Origin: Lacticaseibacillus kribbianus
GTDB taxonomy: Bacteria; Bacillota; Bacilli; Lactobacillales; Lactobacillaceae
Length of the DNA stretch: 64,000 nucleotides
Assembly: GCF_020180945.1 (NCBI RefSeq)
Contig: NZ_JAIPUL010000005.1
Location: 117,879-181,878, forward strand
Reading direction: 5' to 3'
Shown here: one piece after another, positions 44,758 to 53,216 of the stretch
Numbering within the stretch: the stretch's first letter is position 1
Layout: each line of letters begins with the position of its first letter
Position numbers and translations under genes: made by a program
Notes under the pieces: generated by a model
What the model saw: the letters and a program-made list of their open reading frames with translations, nothing else
The model's database searches: none
What the model was told of the DNA's origin: nothing

Positions 44758-45951
44758 TCACCGCACCCGCTGCTTGCGCCGGCTCAGCGCCACCGCGGCG
44801 GCGAGGAACACCGCGGCCCAGGCCAGCAGGACGACGATGGCGACCGCGGCGGTTGGCGCCGGCCACGGCGTCGTGCCGGTGATCACCTGGTCGAGGCGCA
44901 GGGCGCCCTGCGGCAGGAAGCGGGCGATTGGGGCGAGCACCGCGGTGGTCAAGATGGCGGGCTGCGTCAGCGCGACGAAGCCGGCGCAGACCACGGCGAC
45001 GAAGCCGGTGCTGGCGCTCAGCTGCGCAACCGCGGTCGCTAGCATCACCAGCATCACGACGGCTGCCGCAAGCAGCCCGGCGTACCAGGCCACCGCGTGC
45101 GCGGCGGTGATCAGCTGGCCGGAGCCGGTGACCAGCGGGTAGTCCCAGAAGCCGTAGCCCATTGTGCGCCCGACCAGCCAGTAGGTCAGCCCAAGCGCCG
45201 CGGCCATCAGCGGCAGGGTGATGATCAGGGCCGCCAGCACGCGGATCAGAAGCGGGCGCACCGGCTGCACCGGCAGCACGGACGCGAAGCCGGCGGTGCC
45301 GCGCCGGCGCTCGAAGGTCAGGATTGCGGCGGCGGGCAGGGCGGCGAACGCCAGGAGCATCAGCGGTGACAGCTTGCTGAAAAAGGCGTTGAGCAGGTAG
45401 TTGGCCGCCGGCACGTTGCCCTTGGCCAGCGCCATCTCGAACAGATTATGGTCCAGCAGGTACCGGTAGAAGCGCACATCCGTCTTGCGCGCCGCGACCT
45501 TTTGGCTGCCGAGCGCGCCGCCGCGGCTGATCGGGGCGAACTGCAGGTCGTGCTTTTGCGCCAGGCGCAGCGTGTAGGTCTGGTAGTCCAGCATCGCCTT
45601 GATCATCTTGTGGCGTGCCTTGTTGACCGTCGCGTTGCCGGCGTTGCTGTAGATGCTGGAGGAGGCCAGCACCACGGGCTGCAGGGCCTGGCGCTCGGCG
45701 TCCAGGTAGGCCTCGCGCTTCTTGATCGCGGCGGTCTGCGGCTTGACCTCATCCAGGTCGTCGCGCTGCTTGCTGACGCTGGCGTAGGCCTTCTGGTAGG
45801 CGCTGGTCAGGGTGTTGTCGGCGGCGTCCGCAAGCGTACTGCTGGTGGTTTTCAGCCCCAGGAAGGTGTTGAGCAGCAGCAGGAGCAAGACCAGCAGCGT
45901 GACCAGGTTGAGTTTTTGCAGCCAGTGCTTCTTGAGTTCAAAACGTAACAT
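44758..45951 (-). CDS. ABC-2-like membrane protein, subgroup III
   Basis: 397 residues from ATG 45951, behind AGGAGGAC. It starts MLRFELKKHWLQKLNLV, with membrane segment one at about 15-35, a Lys/Asp-rich outside region to about 190, and five or six membrane segments after that. The family motif is GFWDYP and it shares PAANYLLNAF with the protein at 15362. It is 11 bp downstream of the next gene's stop (45963), so it is the last gene of a minus-strand operon headed by an ABC ATPase at 48972. Confidence 0.78.
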   Translation of the reverse strand: MLRFELKKHWLQKLNLVTLLVLLLLLLNTFLGLKTTSSTLADAADNTLTSAYQKAYASVSKQRDDLDEVKPQTAAIKKREAYLDAERQALQPVVLASSSIYSNAGNATVNKARHKMIKAMLDYQTYTLRLAQKHDLQFAPISRGGALGSQKVAARKTDVRFYRYLLDHNLFEMALAKGNVPAANYLLNAFFSKLSPLMLLAFAALPAAAILTFERRRGTAGFASVLPVQPVRPLLIRVLAALIITLPLMAAALGLTYWLVGRTMGYGFWDYPLVTGSGQLITAAHAVAWYAGLLAAAVVMLVMLATAVAQLSASTGFVAVVCAGFVALTQPAILTTAVLAPIARFLPQGALRLDQVITGTTPWPAPTAAVAIVVLLAWAAVFLAAAVALSRRKQRVR

Positions 45952-45962
45952 GATGAGTCCTC

Positions 45963-47171
45963 CTAGTCGTTGGTGACAAGCGGCACCCGCACGCGGCGCT
46001 TGGCGGCGGCCAGCGCCGTCGCCGCCAGCCACAGGCCGATGATCCAGCCGGCGAACACCAGGGCGACGAACCAGCCGGTGGTGTGGACGTAGCTCAGCTG
46101 GTGGTTGACCAGCGCCGGCAGGTTGACGTACTGGCTTGGCAGCCACCGCACCAGGCCGGTGGGCAGGTGGTCCAGCAGGTGAAAGTAGCCGGCAAAGGGC
46201 ACCAGGGCGAGGACGAACATCGCGACGCTCGCGTCCTTGGTGATCTGGCGCACGAGGTGGGCCAAGCTGATGAAGAGCAGGAACCAGAGGTTGTAGAGGC
46301 CGAGGTAGCGCAGCAGCATCTGCCACAGGGGGACGATCTGCGCGAGGCCATCATGCGGAATCTGAATTGGGAAGCGCCAGAGGCCGAGGTCGTGGGCCGG
46401 TGACAGAGCGAGGACGGTGACGACTAGTCCCGTGGTTAGCAGCAGCCCGGCGTTGATCACCAACCAGACCAGCAAGCTGCGCAGTATTGCGATTGTGTTC
46501 GGTGCCAGCGGCGCGGTATGACTAAGCATCGTTGGGCGACGCTGCGGGTCGGCGAAAAAGGCGCTGACGACCGTGGTTAAGGCGATGAACAGGATGCCGT
46601 ACAGAAGGAGCGGCGGCCGTTCGCGCTCGGTGGTCCGTGTGAGGTTCAGCTCGTCAATCAGCAGGTTAAGCGCGGTGGTGTGCAGATCCACCTGGAAGAG
46701 TCGCGTCGGCGCTAGCTGTAGCCAGTAAGTCATCACTTGGCGGAAATCCTTGATTAAGGGTCGCTGGTCGTCCTTAGCAAAGAACAGGCTGTAATATAGC
46801 TCAATCAGCATTGGGTCCGCCGTGATGTGCTTCAGGGCAAGGCGGTTGGCGCTTGCACCATCTCCTGCCTTCAGCGCGGCGATGAGGGGCTTGAGCATCT
46901 TGCGTCCGGCCGGTGCGACCGTCATGCTCGGTTTCTGGGATAGCAGCTGCTCCTCGGTCACTGCCTCGTCTTTAACCATGTGGCGCATCTGCCGCTGATC
47001 ACTGCTGCTCATGAAGGTAGCTGAGGTGCCATTGACGAAGAACGTGATGCCATGGCTCTTGGTCAACGTCTGCGTCGTCGTGAGGGCAAACAGGCTAATC
47101 AGAGCAATCAATAGGGCGAGGTACACACGCCTTGGGGCAGTCTTGAACTCGAAGCGCAGTTGGGTAAACAT
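45963..47171 (-). CDS. ABC-2-like membrane protein, subgroup II
   Basis: 402 residues from ATG 47171, behind GAAGGAGC. It starts MFTQLRFEFKTAPRRV, with membrane segment one at about 17-36, an outside region of about 160 residues, and six membrane segments with AHDLGLWRFPIQIPH. Its last 130 or so residues are nearly identical, also in DNA, to those of the protein at 47733, while the front parts differ much more. This points to gene conversion of the 3' end. The last 12 residues include RVPLVTND. Confidence 0.78.
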   Translation of the reverse strand: MFTQLRFEFKTAPRRVYLALLIALISLFALTTTQTLTKSHGITFFVNGTSATFMSSSDQRQMRHMVKDEAVTEEQLLSQKPSMTVAPAGRKMLKPLIAALKAGDGASANRLALKHITADPMLIELYYSLFFAKDDQRPLIKDFRQVMTYWLQLAPTRLFQVDLHTTALNLLIDELNLTRTTERERPPLLLYGILFIALTTVVSAFFADPQRRPTMLSHTAPLAPNTIAILRSLLVWLVINAGLLLTTGLVVTVLALSPAHDLGLWRFPIQIPHDGLAQIVPLWQMLLRYLGLYNLWFLLFISLAHLVRQITKDASVAMFVLALVPFAGYFHLLDHLPTGLVRWLPSQYVNLPALVNHQLSYVHTTGWFVALVFAGWIIGLWLAATALAAAKRRVRVPLVTND

Positions 47172-47250
47172 GAAGGGGCTCCTTCCCACTAGTAGAACTC
47201 GGTTAATTAATTATTAGATATAATTATTATAATTATTTTTAATAAAACGC

Positions 47251-47278
47251 TTGCAACTCGGGGGGGCGACACGATAAG
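47251..47278 (+). promoter_or_regulatory. Promoter with AT-rich upstream element
   Basis: TTGCAA (47251-47256) and GATAAG (47273-47278) are 16 bp apart. About 40 bp of almost pure A/T (47210-47247) lies just upstream and resembles an UP element. It reads toward the secreted-protein gene at 47384. Confidence 0.4.
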
Positions 47279-47383
47279 ATGGTTTATGAGGAAAGCAATC
47301 AGCCGGCCGGCCAACCGCCTCAGCACAATGACACTCAGGTCGAACTTCAACACAGGTTGTTGTTCAGAAAGAAGGTACTCGCC

Positions 47384-47674
47384 ATGAAGAAAATGATGAT
47401 GCTCGCCATGACCGCCTTGACCGTCGCCGTGTCCAACGCGCCAGCTCTGGTCGGGGCCGCGACCACCGAGACCGAGCCAGTTACCGCAACCGCATTCGTT
47501 CACTCCGCACACGTTCCGGTGGCGATGTATTAGAATGGCACAACCATTTACGCCGACATCACTTATGTTTCAACATTCTCCCTCGCGGGGACGACGCCAG
47601 GAAGCAATGGCATCACGTACTATAACTACGACGTGGATGGCCGCACCGTTCTGGGAAGCAGCCTCATCAGCTAA
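47384..47674 (+). pseudogene. Secreted-protein gene interrupted by one amber codon
   Basis: ATG at 47384 follows AAGAAGG and opens MKKMMMLAMTALTVAV, a signal peptide. TAG at 47531-47533 (codon 50) stops it. The same frame then continues to 47674 with NGTTIYADITYVSTFSL and NYDVDGRTVLG. Reading through gives 96 codons, exactly the length of the intact homologue at 9202-9492 (shared ITY core and DVDG tail). So either one nonsense mutation inactivated it, or the amber is suppressed. A terminator follows at 47695. It lies divergent to an ABC-2-like gene. Confidence 0.75.
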
Positions 47675-47694
47675 TGGGAATCAAGAGGAAAGTG

Positions 47695-47721
47695 CGCTTC
47701 GCCTTGGCGAGGCGTCTTTTT
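47695..47721 (+). terminator. Terminator of the interrupted gene
   Basis: A 9-bp stem (47695-47703 with 47706-47714, one G-U) followed by a T-run, between convergent genes. Confidence 0.75.
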
Positions 47722-47732
47722 GCGTTCCGCGG

Positions 47733-48950
47733 CTAGTCGTTGGTGACCAGCGGCACCCGCACGCGGCGCTTGACGGCGGCCAGCGCCGTCGCCGCCAGCC
47801 ACAGGCCGATGATCCAGCCGGCGAACACCAGGGCGACGAACCAGCCGGCGGTGTGGACGTAGCTCAGCTGGTGGTTGACCAGCGCCGGCAGGTTGACGTA
47901 CTGGCTTGGCAGCACGTCGACCAGGTGGCCCGGCAGGTGGTCCAGCAGGTGAAAGTAGCCGGCGAAGGGCACCAGGGCGAGCACGAACATGGCGACGCTC
48001 GCGTCCTTGGTGATCTGGCGCACGAGGTGGGCGAGGCTGATGAAGAGGAGGAACCAGAGGTTGAACAGGCCGAGGTAGCGCAGCCACAGCGCCCACAGCG
48101 GGATGATCTGCGCCAGGTTTTTGTGCGGAATCTGAATCGGGAAGCGCCAGAGACCGAGGTCGTGGGCCGGCGCCAAGGCAAGCACGGACACCACCAGGCC
48201 GACGGCGGCCAGCAGCCCGGCGTTGATGATCAGCCAGGTCACCAGCGCGCGCAGCAGCGCCTTGGTATTCGGCGCAAGCGGCGCCACGGCGTCCAGCATC
48301 GCCGGCCGGCGGCGCTCATCGGTGAAAAAGGCGGTGGTGGTGGCGGCGATGGCCACAAGCAAAAGGCCGTAGATCAGGAGGGTCGGCGCCCGGCGCTCGT
48401 GCACATCGGTCAGGTTCAGCGAGCGGGTCACCAGGTTCAGCGCGCTGGTGTACAGGTCGACCTGCAGCAGTCGGTCGGGTGCGAGGCGCAGCCAGGCGTC
48501 AAGCAGCGCCCTGAGGTCCTTGGGCAGCAGGGCGCCCACGTCGGGGGTGAAGTACTGGAGGTACGTCAGCTGGTTGGTGAGCTCCGGGTCCGCCGTGAGG
48601 TGCGCGAGCGTCAGCCGGTTGGCCGCCGCGTAATCGCCGCGACGCAGGGCGGCGACCAGCGGCGTCATCAGCCGCCTGGCCTGCGGCGCGGCGGTGAGTG
48701 TGCGTTCTTCCTTTTGGAGCCGCGCCTTCTCGGTGGCCGCCTCGGCCACGACCATTTTGGTCATCGCGGCCTTGCGGTTGCTGGTCAAAAACGGCAGCTC
48801 CCGGTCGCCTGCGGTGTAGAAGATGAAGCCGTTGCGCGGAATCTGGTCGCGGACGATGGTGAAGGCGAGCAGGCCGAGCAGCGCCACGGCGAGCGCCAGG
48901 TAGGTGCGCCAGGCGGCGGTCTTGAACTCAAAGCGCAGGTGCGTCAGCAT
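47733..48950 (-). CDS. ABC-2-like membrane protein, subgroup II
   Basis: 405 residues from ATG 48950, behind AAAGGAGCC. It starts MLTHLRFEFKTAAWRTYL, with membrane segment one at about 17-35 and a similar layout to the protein at 45963, including AHDLGLWRFPIQIPHKN. The C-terminal third is nearly identical to that paralogue. It follows the ATPase gene (48972) by 21 bp on the same strand, so it is the partner permease or one of three. Confidence 0.8.
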   Translation of the reverse strand: MLTHLRFEFKTAAWRTYLALAVALLGLLAFTIVRDQIPRNGFIFYTAGDRELPFLTSNRKAAMTKMVVAEAATEKARLQKEERTLTAAPQARRLMTPLVAALRRGDYAAANRLTLAHLTADPELTNQLTYLQYFTPDVGALLPKDLRALLDAWLRLAPDRLLQVDLYTSALNLVTRSLNLTDVHERRAPTLLIYGLLLVAIAATTTAFFTDERRRPAMLDAVAPLAPNTKALLRALVTWLIINAGLLAAVGLVVSVLALAPAHDLGLWRFPIQIPHKNLAQIIPLWALWLRYLGLFNLWFLLFISLAHLVRQITKDASVAMFVLALVPFAGYFHLLDHLPGHLVDVLPSQYVNLPALVNHQLSYVHTAGWFVALVFAGWIIGLWLAATALAAVKRRVRVPLVTND

Positions 48951-48971
48951 GGCGGCTCCTTTCTGCGCGGG

Positions 48972-49676
48972 TCAGTCCGCGACCGGCGGCACCACCGGCG
49001 CCTGCAGGAAGGTCTGCGTGTACAGCGCCATCATGTCCTGCCCGGTGTTCACGACGTCATGGATGTGCTGGTCCTTGAGGAAAAAGACCGAGTCGGACAC
49101 CCGCCCGACGGAGTCCATCTGGTGCGAGGAGACCAGAAGCGTCTTGCCCTTGGCCTTGAGTTCGGCAAAAATCTGCTCGAACAGCTGGATCGAGGTCGGG
49201 TCCAGGCCGTTGAGCGGCTCGTCGATGAACATGGTCTGCGCGTCGGAGACGATGTACATCGCCAAGAGCGCGTGCTGCTTCATGCCCAGGCTGAGGTTCT
49301 TGATCTTCTTCTTGAAGTAGGATTCCATGCCGAGCTCCGCGACCGTTTTTTGGATGTCGACCTTGGACTTCCACATCTTCTTGACGTACTCTAGGTGGTC
49401 CTTGACGGTCAGGTCGGCGTAGAGCTGGTTGGAGTTCTCAAGGAAAAACAGCTGCTTGAGGTAGGCGGTGCGGTGCTGGTGCAGGGACACCCCGTTGAGC
49501 TCGATGGTCGCCTTGGCGTCGGGCAACAGGCCGCACAAAAGGCGCAGCAGCGTGGTCTTGCCGGTGCCGTTGGGGGCGACCAGGCCGATCACCTGGCCGT
49601 CCTGCAGGTCGAAGGCGACGTTGTCGAGAATCGGTTTGTCGTGGAACGCGAACGTTAAGTTTTTGAAGGTTAGCAT
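48972..49676 (-). CDS. ABC transporter ATP-binding protein, near-copy of 16657
   Basis: 234 residues from ATG 49676, behind GAGGAG. Walker A VAPNGTGKTT, signature LSLGMKQ, Walker B TMFIDEPLNGLDP, His in SSHQMD. Over the first 225 or so residues only four positions differ from the ATPase at 16657, then the tails diverge (PVVPPVAD here). The DNA is also almost identical, so the copy is recent. It heads a minus-strand cluster with three ABC-2-like genes, although the broken secreted-protein gene interrupts it. Confidence 0.93.
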   Translation of the reverse strand: MLTFKNLTFAFHDKPILDNVAFDLQDGQVIGLVAPNGTGKTTLLRLLCGLLPDAKATIELNGVSLHQHRTAYLKQLFFLENSNQLYADLTVKDHLEYVKKMWKSKVDIQKTVAELGMESYFKKKIKNLSLGMKQHALLAMYIVSDAQTMFIDEPLNGLDPTSIQLFEQIFAELKAKGKTLLVSSHQMDSVGRVSDSVFFLKDQHIHDVVNTGQDMMALYTQTFLQAPVVPPVAD

Positions 49677-49817
49677 TTTCTCACTCCTCACTCATGTTGC
49701 CCTCATTATAATCCGATAAGTCTGCGGTGTCATTACACTTTTTTTATTCCCGTCCGTGCCTGACGCCCCCTCGAATCGCCGGCTGTCATCGGTTACAATG
49801 AGGGCTGAGGTGAGGGC

Positions 49818-50999
49818 ATGCAATTTCCGGAATTGGCCGATGGGTCGCTGTATTATCCGAGTGGCCGGGCGATGCTTGCGGCGCAGCTGGCCTGCCAGGA
49901 CCGCCTGGCGCAGGCCAACGCGCTGCCGCCGACCGCGTTGAACCGCCAGGCGGCCTATGCGGCGCTGTTCGCGGCGGCCGGACCGGGCTGCTGCGTGGCC
50001 GGCGCCTTGGCGGCCAACTGGGGCGGGGCCCACGTGCGGCTCGGCGAAGGCGTCACCATCGGCCTCGGCGTGATGCTGGTGGACGACGGCCCGATCACCA
50101 TCGGGGATCGGACCGTTTTGTCCGCCCGGGTGACCGTCGCCACCGGGGCCCATCCGGTGTGGCCGGCGCTTCGAGCGGCCGGCTACGTCCACAACCAGGC
50201 GGTGCGCATCGGCGCTAATTGCGTGCTGGGCGTCGGCGCCACGGTGCTGCCCGGGGTGACCATCGGCGATGAGGCCTGGGTGGCGCCGGGCAGCGTGGTC
50301 GACCGTGACGTGCCGGCCGGCAGCCGGGTCGGCGGCATGCCCGCCAGAGAATTGGAGAAAGAAGAGGATTTCACAATGAATATGGAACAACTGAGCAATG
50401 GCGACCTGTACCTGCCCAACGACGCGGCGCTGATGCAGGAGCAGCAGCACTGGCAGGACATGCAGGCCCAATACAACCAGACCCTGCCGTCCGAGCAGGC
50501 CAAGCGCACCGCGATGCTGCAGGAGATGTTCGGCCAGATCGGCGAGGGCTGCTACATCGAGGCGCCGATGCACGCCAACTGGGGCGGCCACCACTGCACC
50601 TTCGGCAAGGCGGTCTACGCCAACTACGGCCTGACGATGGTCGACGACGGCCCGATCACCGTGGGCGACAACACGATGTTCGGCCCCAACGTGGTGCTCG
50701 CGACGGCCGGCCACCCGATCGAGCCGAGCCTGCGCGCGCAGGGCTACCAATACAACCTGCCGATCGTGATCGGCCAAAACTGCTGGTTCGGCGCCGGCGT
50801 CATCGTGCTGCCCGGCGTGACCATCGGCGACAACGTGGTGGTCGGCGCCGGCGCCGTGGTGACCCACGACCTGCCGAGCAACGTGGTGGCGGTCGGCAGC
50901 CCCGCCAAGGTGCTGCGCGAGGTCAACGCGCACGACCACGACTTTTACTACAAGGACCGCCGCATCGACTGGGCACAGATTGAAGAAGACGCCAAGTGA
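49818..50999 (+). CDS. Tandem-fused sugar O-acetyltransferase (two LacA/Maa domains)
   Basis: 393 residues. Residues 1-187 and 188-393 are each a complete left-handed-beta-helix acetyltransferase of the maltose/galactoside type, with hexapeptide repeats, a catalytic His (TGAHPV and TAGHPI) and paired VDDGPITIG/VDDGPITVG turns. Such enzymes acetylate the 6-hydroxyl of sugars with acetyl-CoA, normally as single-domain trimers. There is no stop between the halves. A ribosome-like AAGAGGA sits 8 bp before the ATG of the second half (50376), so an independent second product is possible. Start at 49818 follows GCTGAGGTGAGGGC. Confidence 0.9.
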   Translation: MQFPELADGSLYYPSGRAMLAAQLACQDRLAQANALPPTALNRQAAYAALFAAAGPGCCVAGALAANWGGAHVRLGEGVTIGLGVMLVDDGPITIGDRTVLSARVTVATGAHPVWPALRAAGYVHNQAVRIGANCVLGVGATVLPGVTIGDEAWVAPGSVVDRDVPAGSRVGGMPARELEKEEDFTMNMEQLSNGDLYLPNDAALMQEQQHWQDMQAQYNQTLPSEQAKRTAMLQEMFGQIGEGCYIEAPMHANWGGHHCTFGKAVYANYGLTMVDDGPITVGDNTMFGPNVVLATAGHPIEPSLRAQGYQYNLPIVIGQNCWFGAGVIVLPGVTIGDNVVVGAGAVVTHDLPSNVVAVGSPAKVLREVNAHDHDFYYKDRRIDWAQIEEDAK

Positions 51000-51103
51000 G
51001 CGGTGGCGCCAGCGGGGAAACCCGCGGCGTGACGGCATGTAACAGCCTTGTTGCTGGGCAACCCGGGGCGATGAGCGGATACTTTGACTCGGAGGTGGGA
51101 GAC

Positions 51104-51646
51104 ATGACATTAGGCGAGAACCTGCAGGCGGCGCGCACCGCGGCGAACATGAGCCAGGAGACGGTGGCGCAGGCCCTCTACGTCACGCGGCAGACCGTGT
51201 CGCGCTGGGAGCAGGGGCACACGCTGCCCAACATCTACGCGCTGTCCGATCTGTGCGCGCTGTACGGCTGCAGTCTGGACGCCCTGGTCGCGCCTTCCGC
51301 CGAGAAAAAGGAGGAAGTCACCATGCCAAAACCAAAAATCAATTGGATGGCGCTGTTCGGCCTGATCTGGTTCGACATCATCGTCGCGCTGGCGGCCGTC
51401 AGCGTGATCGGCAGCCTGGTGCTGACGGCCTGGGCCATCGAGGTCAGCTTCGTCGCGTCGCCGCTGCTGGTGGTCGGCACCAACCTGCTGGGCTACGCGG
51501 TGCCGTGGCACCAGCTCGCGATCGCGGCGGTGCTGGCCGGCATCGGCATCGCGGCGTACCAGCCGGTGCTGCGCCTGACCCTGTACGTGTGGCAGATGCT
51601 GCGCCACTATCTGCGTTACAGTCGCCAGACCGTCTTTTCCCGGTGA
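51104..51646 (+). CDS. XRE-family regulator with two membrane segments
   Basis: 180 residues from ATG 51104, behind CGGAGGTGGG. The N-terminal 65 residues are an XRE helix-turn-helix (AANMSQETVAQALYVTRQTVSRWEQG). A charged linker ends KKEEV, then two to three hydrophobic segments follow (about 85-165). The layout is that of a membrane-tethered DNA-binding protein, as seen in many Firmicutes. Its target and signal are unknown. It is the last GC-rich gene before the low-GC mobile element. Confidence 0.85.
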   Translation: MTLGENLQAARTAANMSQETVAQALYVTRQTVSRWEQGHTLPNIYALSDLCALYGCSLDALVAPSAEKKEEVTMPKPKINWMALFGLIWFDIIVALAAVSVIGSLVLTAWAIEVSFVASPLLVVGTNLLGYAVPWHQLAIAAVLAGIGIAAYQPVLRLTLYVWQMLRHYLRYSRQTVFSR

Positions 51647-51745
51647 TATTTCCCGGGAACAATGACACATCTCGTGCTTGCCCCGCGGTATCAACGTTTC
51701 TAGCACCACCGATTTTACGGCGGCACAATTTTGACCCTTTTCAAA

Positions 51746-52879
51746 TTATTTTGGCTCATCGGGCGCCTCCTCAGAGAAGATCCCGTTGAGCTTTTTTGCG
51801 ACTTCAAAGTTACTGTTGGGGTAGAGATGACCGTAAGTGCCGAGCGTCGTTTCGATGTCCTCATGTCCCAGACGTTCTTTAATCTGGAGTGGATTCTCAC
51901 CGAGACTGATCAACAGTGACACATGCGAGTGGCGGAGGCCGTGCACGGTAATCCGCTCAACTTCTGCGAGTGTGCTATAGGCACTCACGATGCCCAAGAA
52001 ACGTCGGTCAGCGCAGGGAATCCCATTAAGCGAGAACACCCACTCAGATTTCACCATCGCCGCTTGTGCGACCTGCCACGCGCTTAGACACGCAACTGTG
52101 GCATCATCAAGCGCAACGGTTCGGCGACTAGCCGCAGTCTTTGGCTCTGGTGTCTCAAACCAGTTGCGGTTGTGATAGTCCATGGTCTTATTGATGTTCA
52201 CCGTCTTGCCAACGAGCTCAACGTCTGTCCACTTTAATGCCCGCGCTTCACCGCTTCGTAAGCCTGACATGAACATAAACCACAACATCGTGCGTTCAAA
52301 GTGTTTCTCGTAGGTGTCAGTGCCAGTTTTGGCAATCACCTTTTGGAAGTCTTCGCGTGTCCAGAACTTGATTTTCGCTTTCTTCTTAGGAATCAGACCG
52401 ACGATGCGAACTGCATTTTCGGAGATGATGCCTAAGGTTTTGGCACGCTCTAACACTTGGCCAATTAGAATATTGACGGTTCGCGCATAAGATTGTTCGC
52501 AGACTTTTAGTATCTGTACCTGCCACCTTTGAATATCGATCGGTCGAATTTGGTCAATCGCGATCTCGGTAAACATCTTGAGATGCTGGCCGCCCATCAT
52601 GGTTACGCGTTGCCGGTAAGTCCGTGGTTTCACTTGGGTTTTGTACCAAGGTTTGAACACGTCTTCCATGAATGGCCCAAAGCGGGTCTGCTTAATGTCT
52701 TGGTCATCAGTAACGCCGGTCGCCAACATGGCTAGTCTTGCTTTTTTCGCCTCCGTTTTCGTTTTGAAGCCGCTGGCACGTTTTTGAATTCGCTTGCCAG
52801 TCCGTTTGTCAGTTCCTAAGCTTACGCGGAAGCTAAAAGTGCCGTCCGCTTGTTTGGTAATATGGTCTTTCGTAGTCAA
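51746..52879 (-). CDS. int: Tyrosine recombinase (integrase)
   Basis: 377 residues starting with TTG at 52879, behind AAGGAGG. It has an N-terminal arm-binding domain, a core-binding domain and the catalytic set: Arg in MSGLRSGEARALKW, His and Arg in HGLRHSHVSLL, His in LGHEDI, Tyr in LGTYGHLYP. It resembles Tn916-type and phage integrases. The start overlaps the stop of the gene before it by a few bases. The element's left edge is near 51650-51745, where the GC content falls; I could not define the attachment site. Confidence 0.92.
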   Translation of the reverse strand: MTTKDHITKQADGTFSFRVSLGTDKRTGKRIQKRASGFKTKTEAKKARLAMLATGVTDDQDIKQTRFGPFMEDVFKPWYKTQVKPRTYRQRVTMMGGQHLKMFTEIAIDQIRPIDIQRWQVQILKVCEQSYARTVNILIGQVLERAKTLGIISENAVRIVGLIPKKKAKIKFWTREDFQKVIAKTGTDTYEKHFERTMLWFMFMSGLRSGEARALKWTDVELVGKTVNINKTMDYHNRNWFETPEPKTAASRRTVALDDATVACLSAWQVAQAAMVKSEWVFSLNGIPCADRRFLGIVSAYSTLAEVERITVHGLRHSHVSLLISLGENPLQIKERLGHEDIETTLGTYGHLYPNSNFEVAKKLNGIFSEEAPDEPK

Positions 52880-53139
52880 GATAGTTCCTCCTTAACTGCG
52901 GAAAGGCCACTTGGTGCACCCTCAAGTCGGCTTAGTTTCAAGCCTAATACTGCGTCTACTGCTTCCACTGGAACACGGTCTACGCCTTTCTTACCGTACC
53001 ATCCAAAGCCTTGTTTGAGCAACTGTTCTTTGGTTAACTTAACGATGCGGCTTGCTTGCGATGGACTGTATCCTAGTTTGATAAGATCAGCTCTAGTCAT
53101 CGTCAGGAAGACTGGCTGTTCTGGTACGTTAATATTCAA
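52876..53139 (-). CDS. DUF3173-like excisionase-type protein
   Basis: 87 residues. RADLIKLGYSPSQASRIVKLTKEQL looks like the small helix-turn-helix DUF3173 proteins that sit beside integrases in Tn916-like elements and serve as excision factors or regulators. It overlaps the integrase start. Start is ATG at 53139. Confidence 0.8.
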   Translation of the reverse strand: MNINVPEQPVFLTMTRADLIKLGYSPSQASRIVKLTKEQLLKQGFGWYGKKGVDRVPVEAVDAVLGLKLSRLEGAPSGLSAVKEELS

Positions 53140-53216
53140 TCAAATCACTTCCTAAAGTTTGGTGGGAGTGAGATAATCAAGTCAGATAGAACCCATATTT
53201 TATCTGTGAAGGGTGA

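Noticed and set aside
47535..49394. Long plus-strand reading frame of 619 codons
   Set aside because: It is antisense to the permease at 47733 and the ATPase at 48972, which have clear family motifs.
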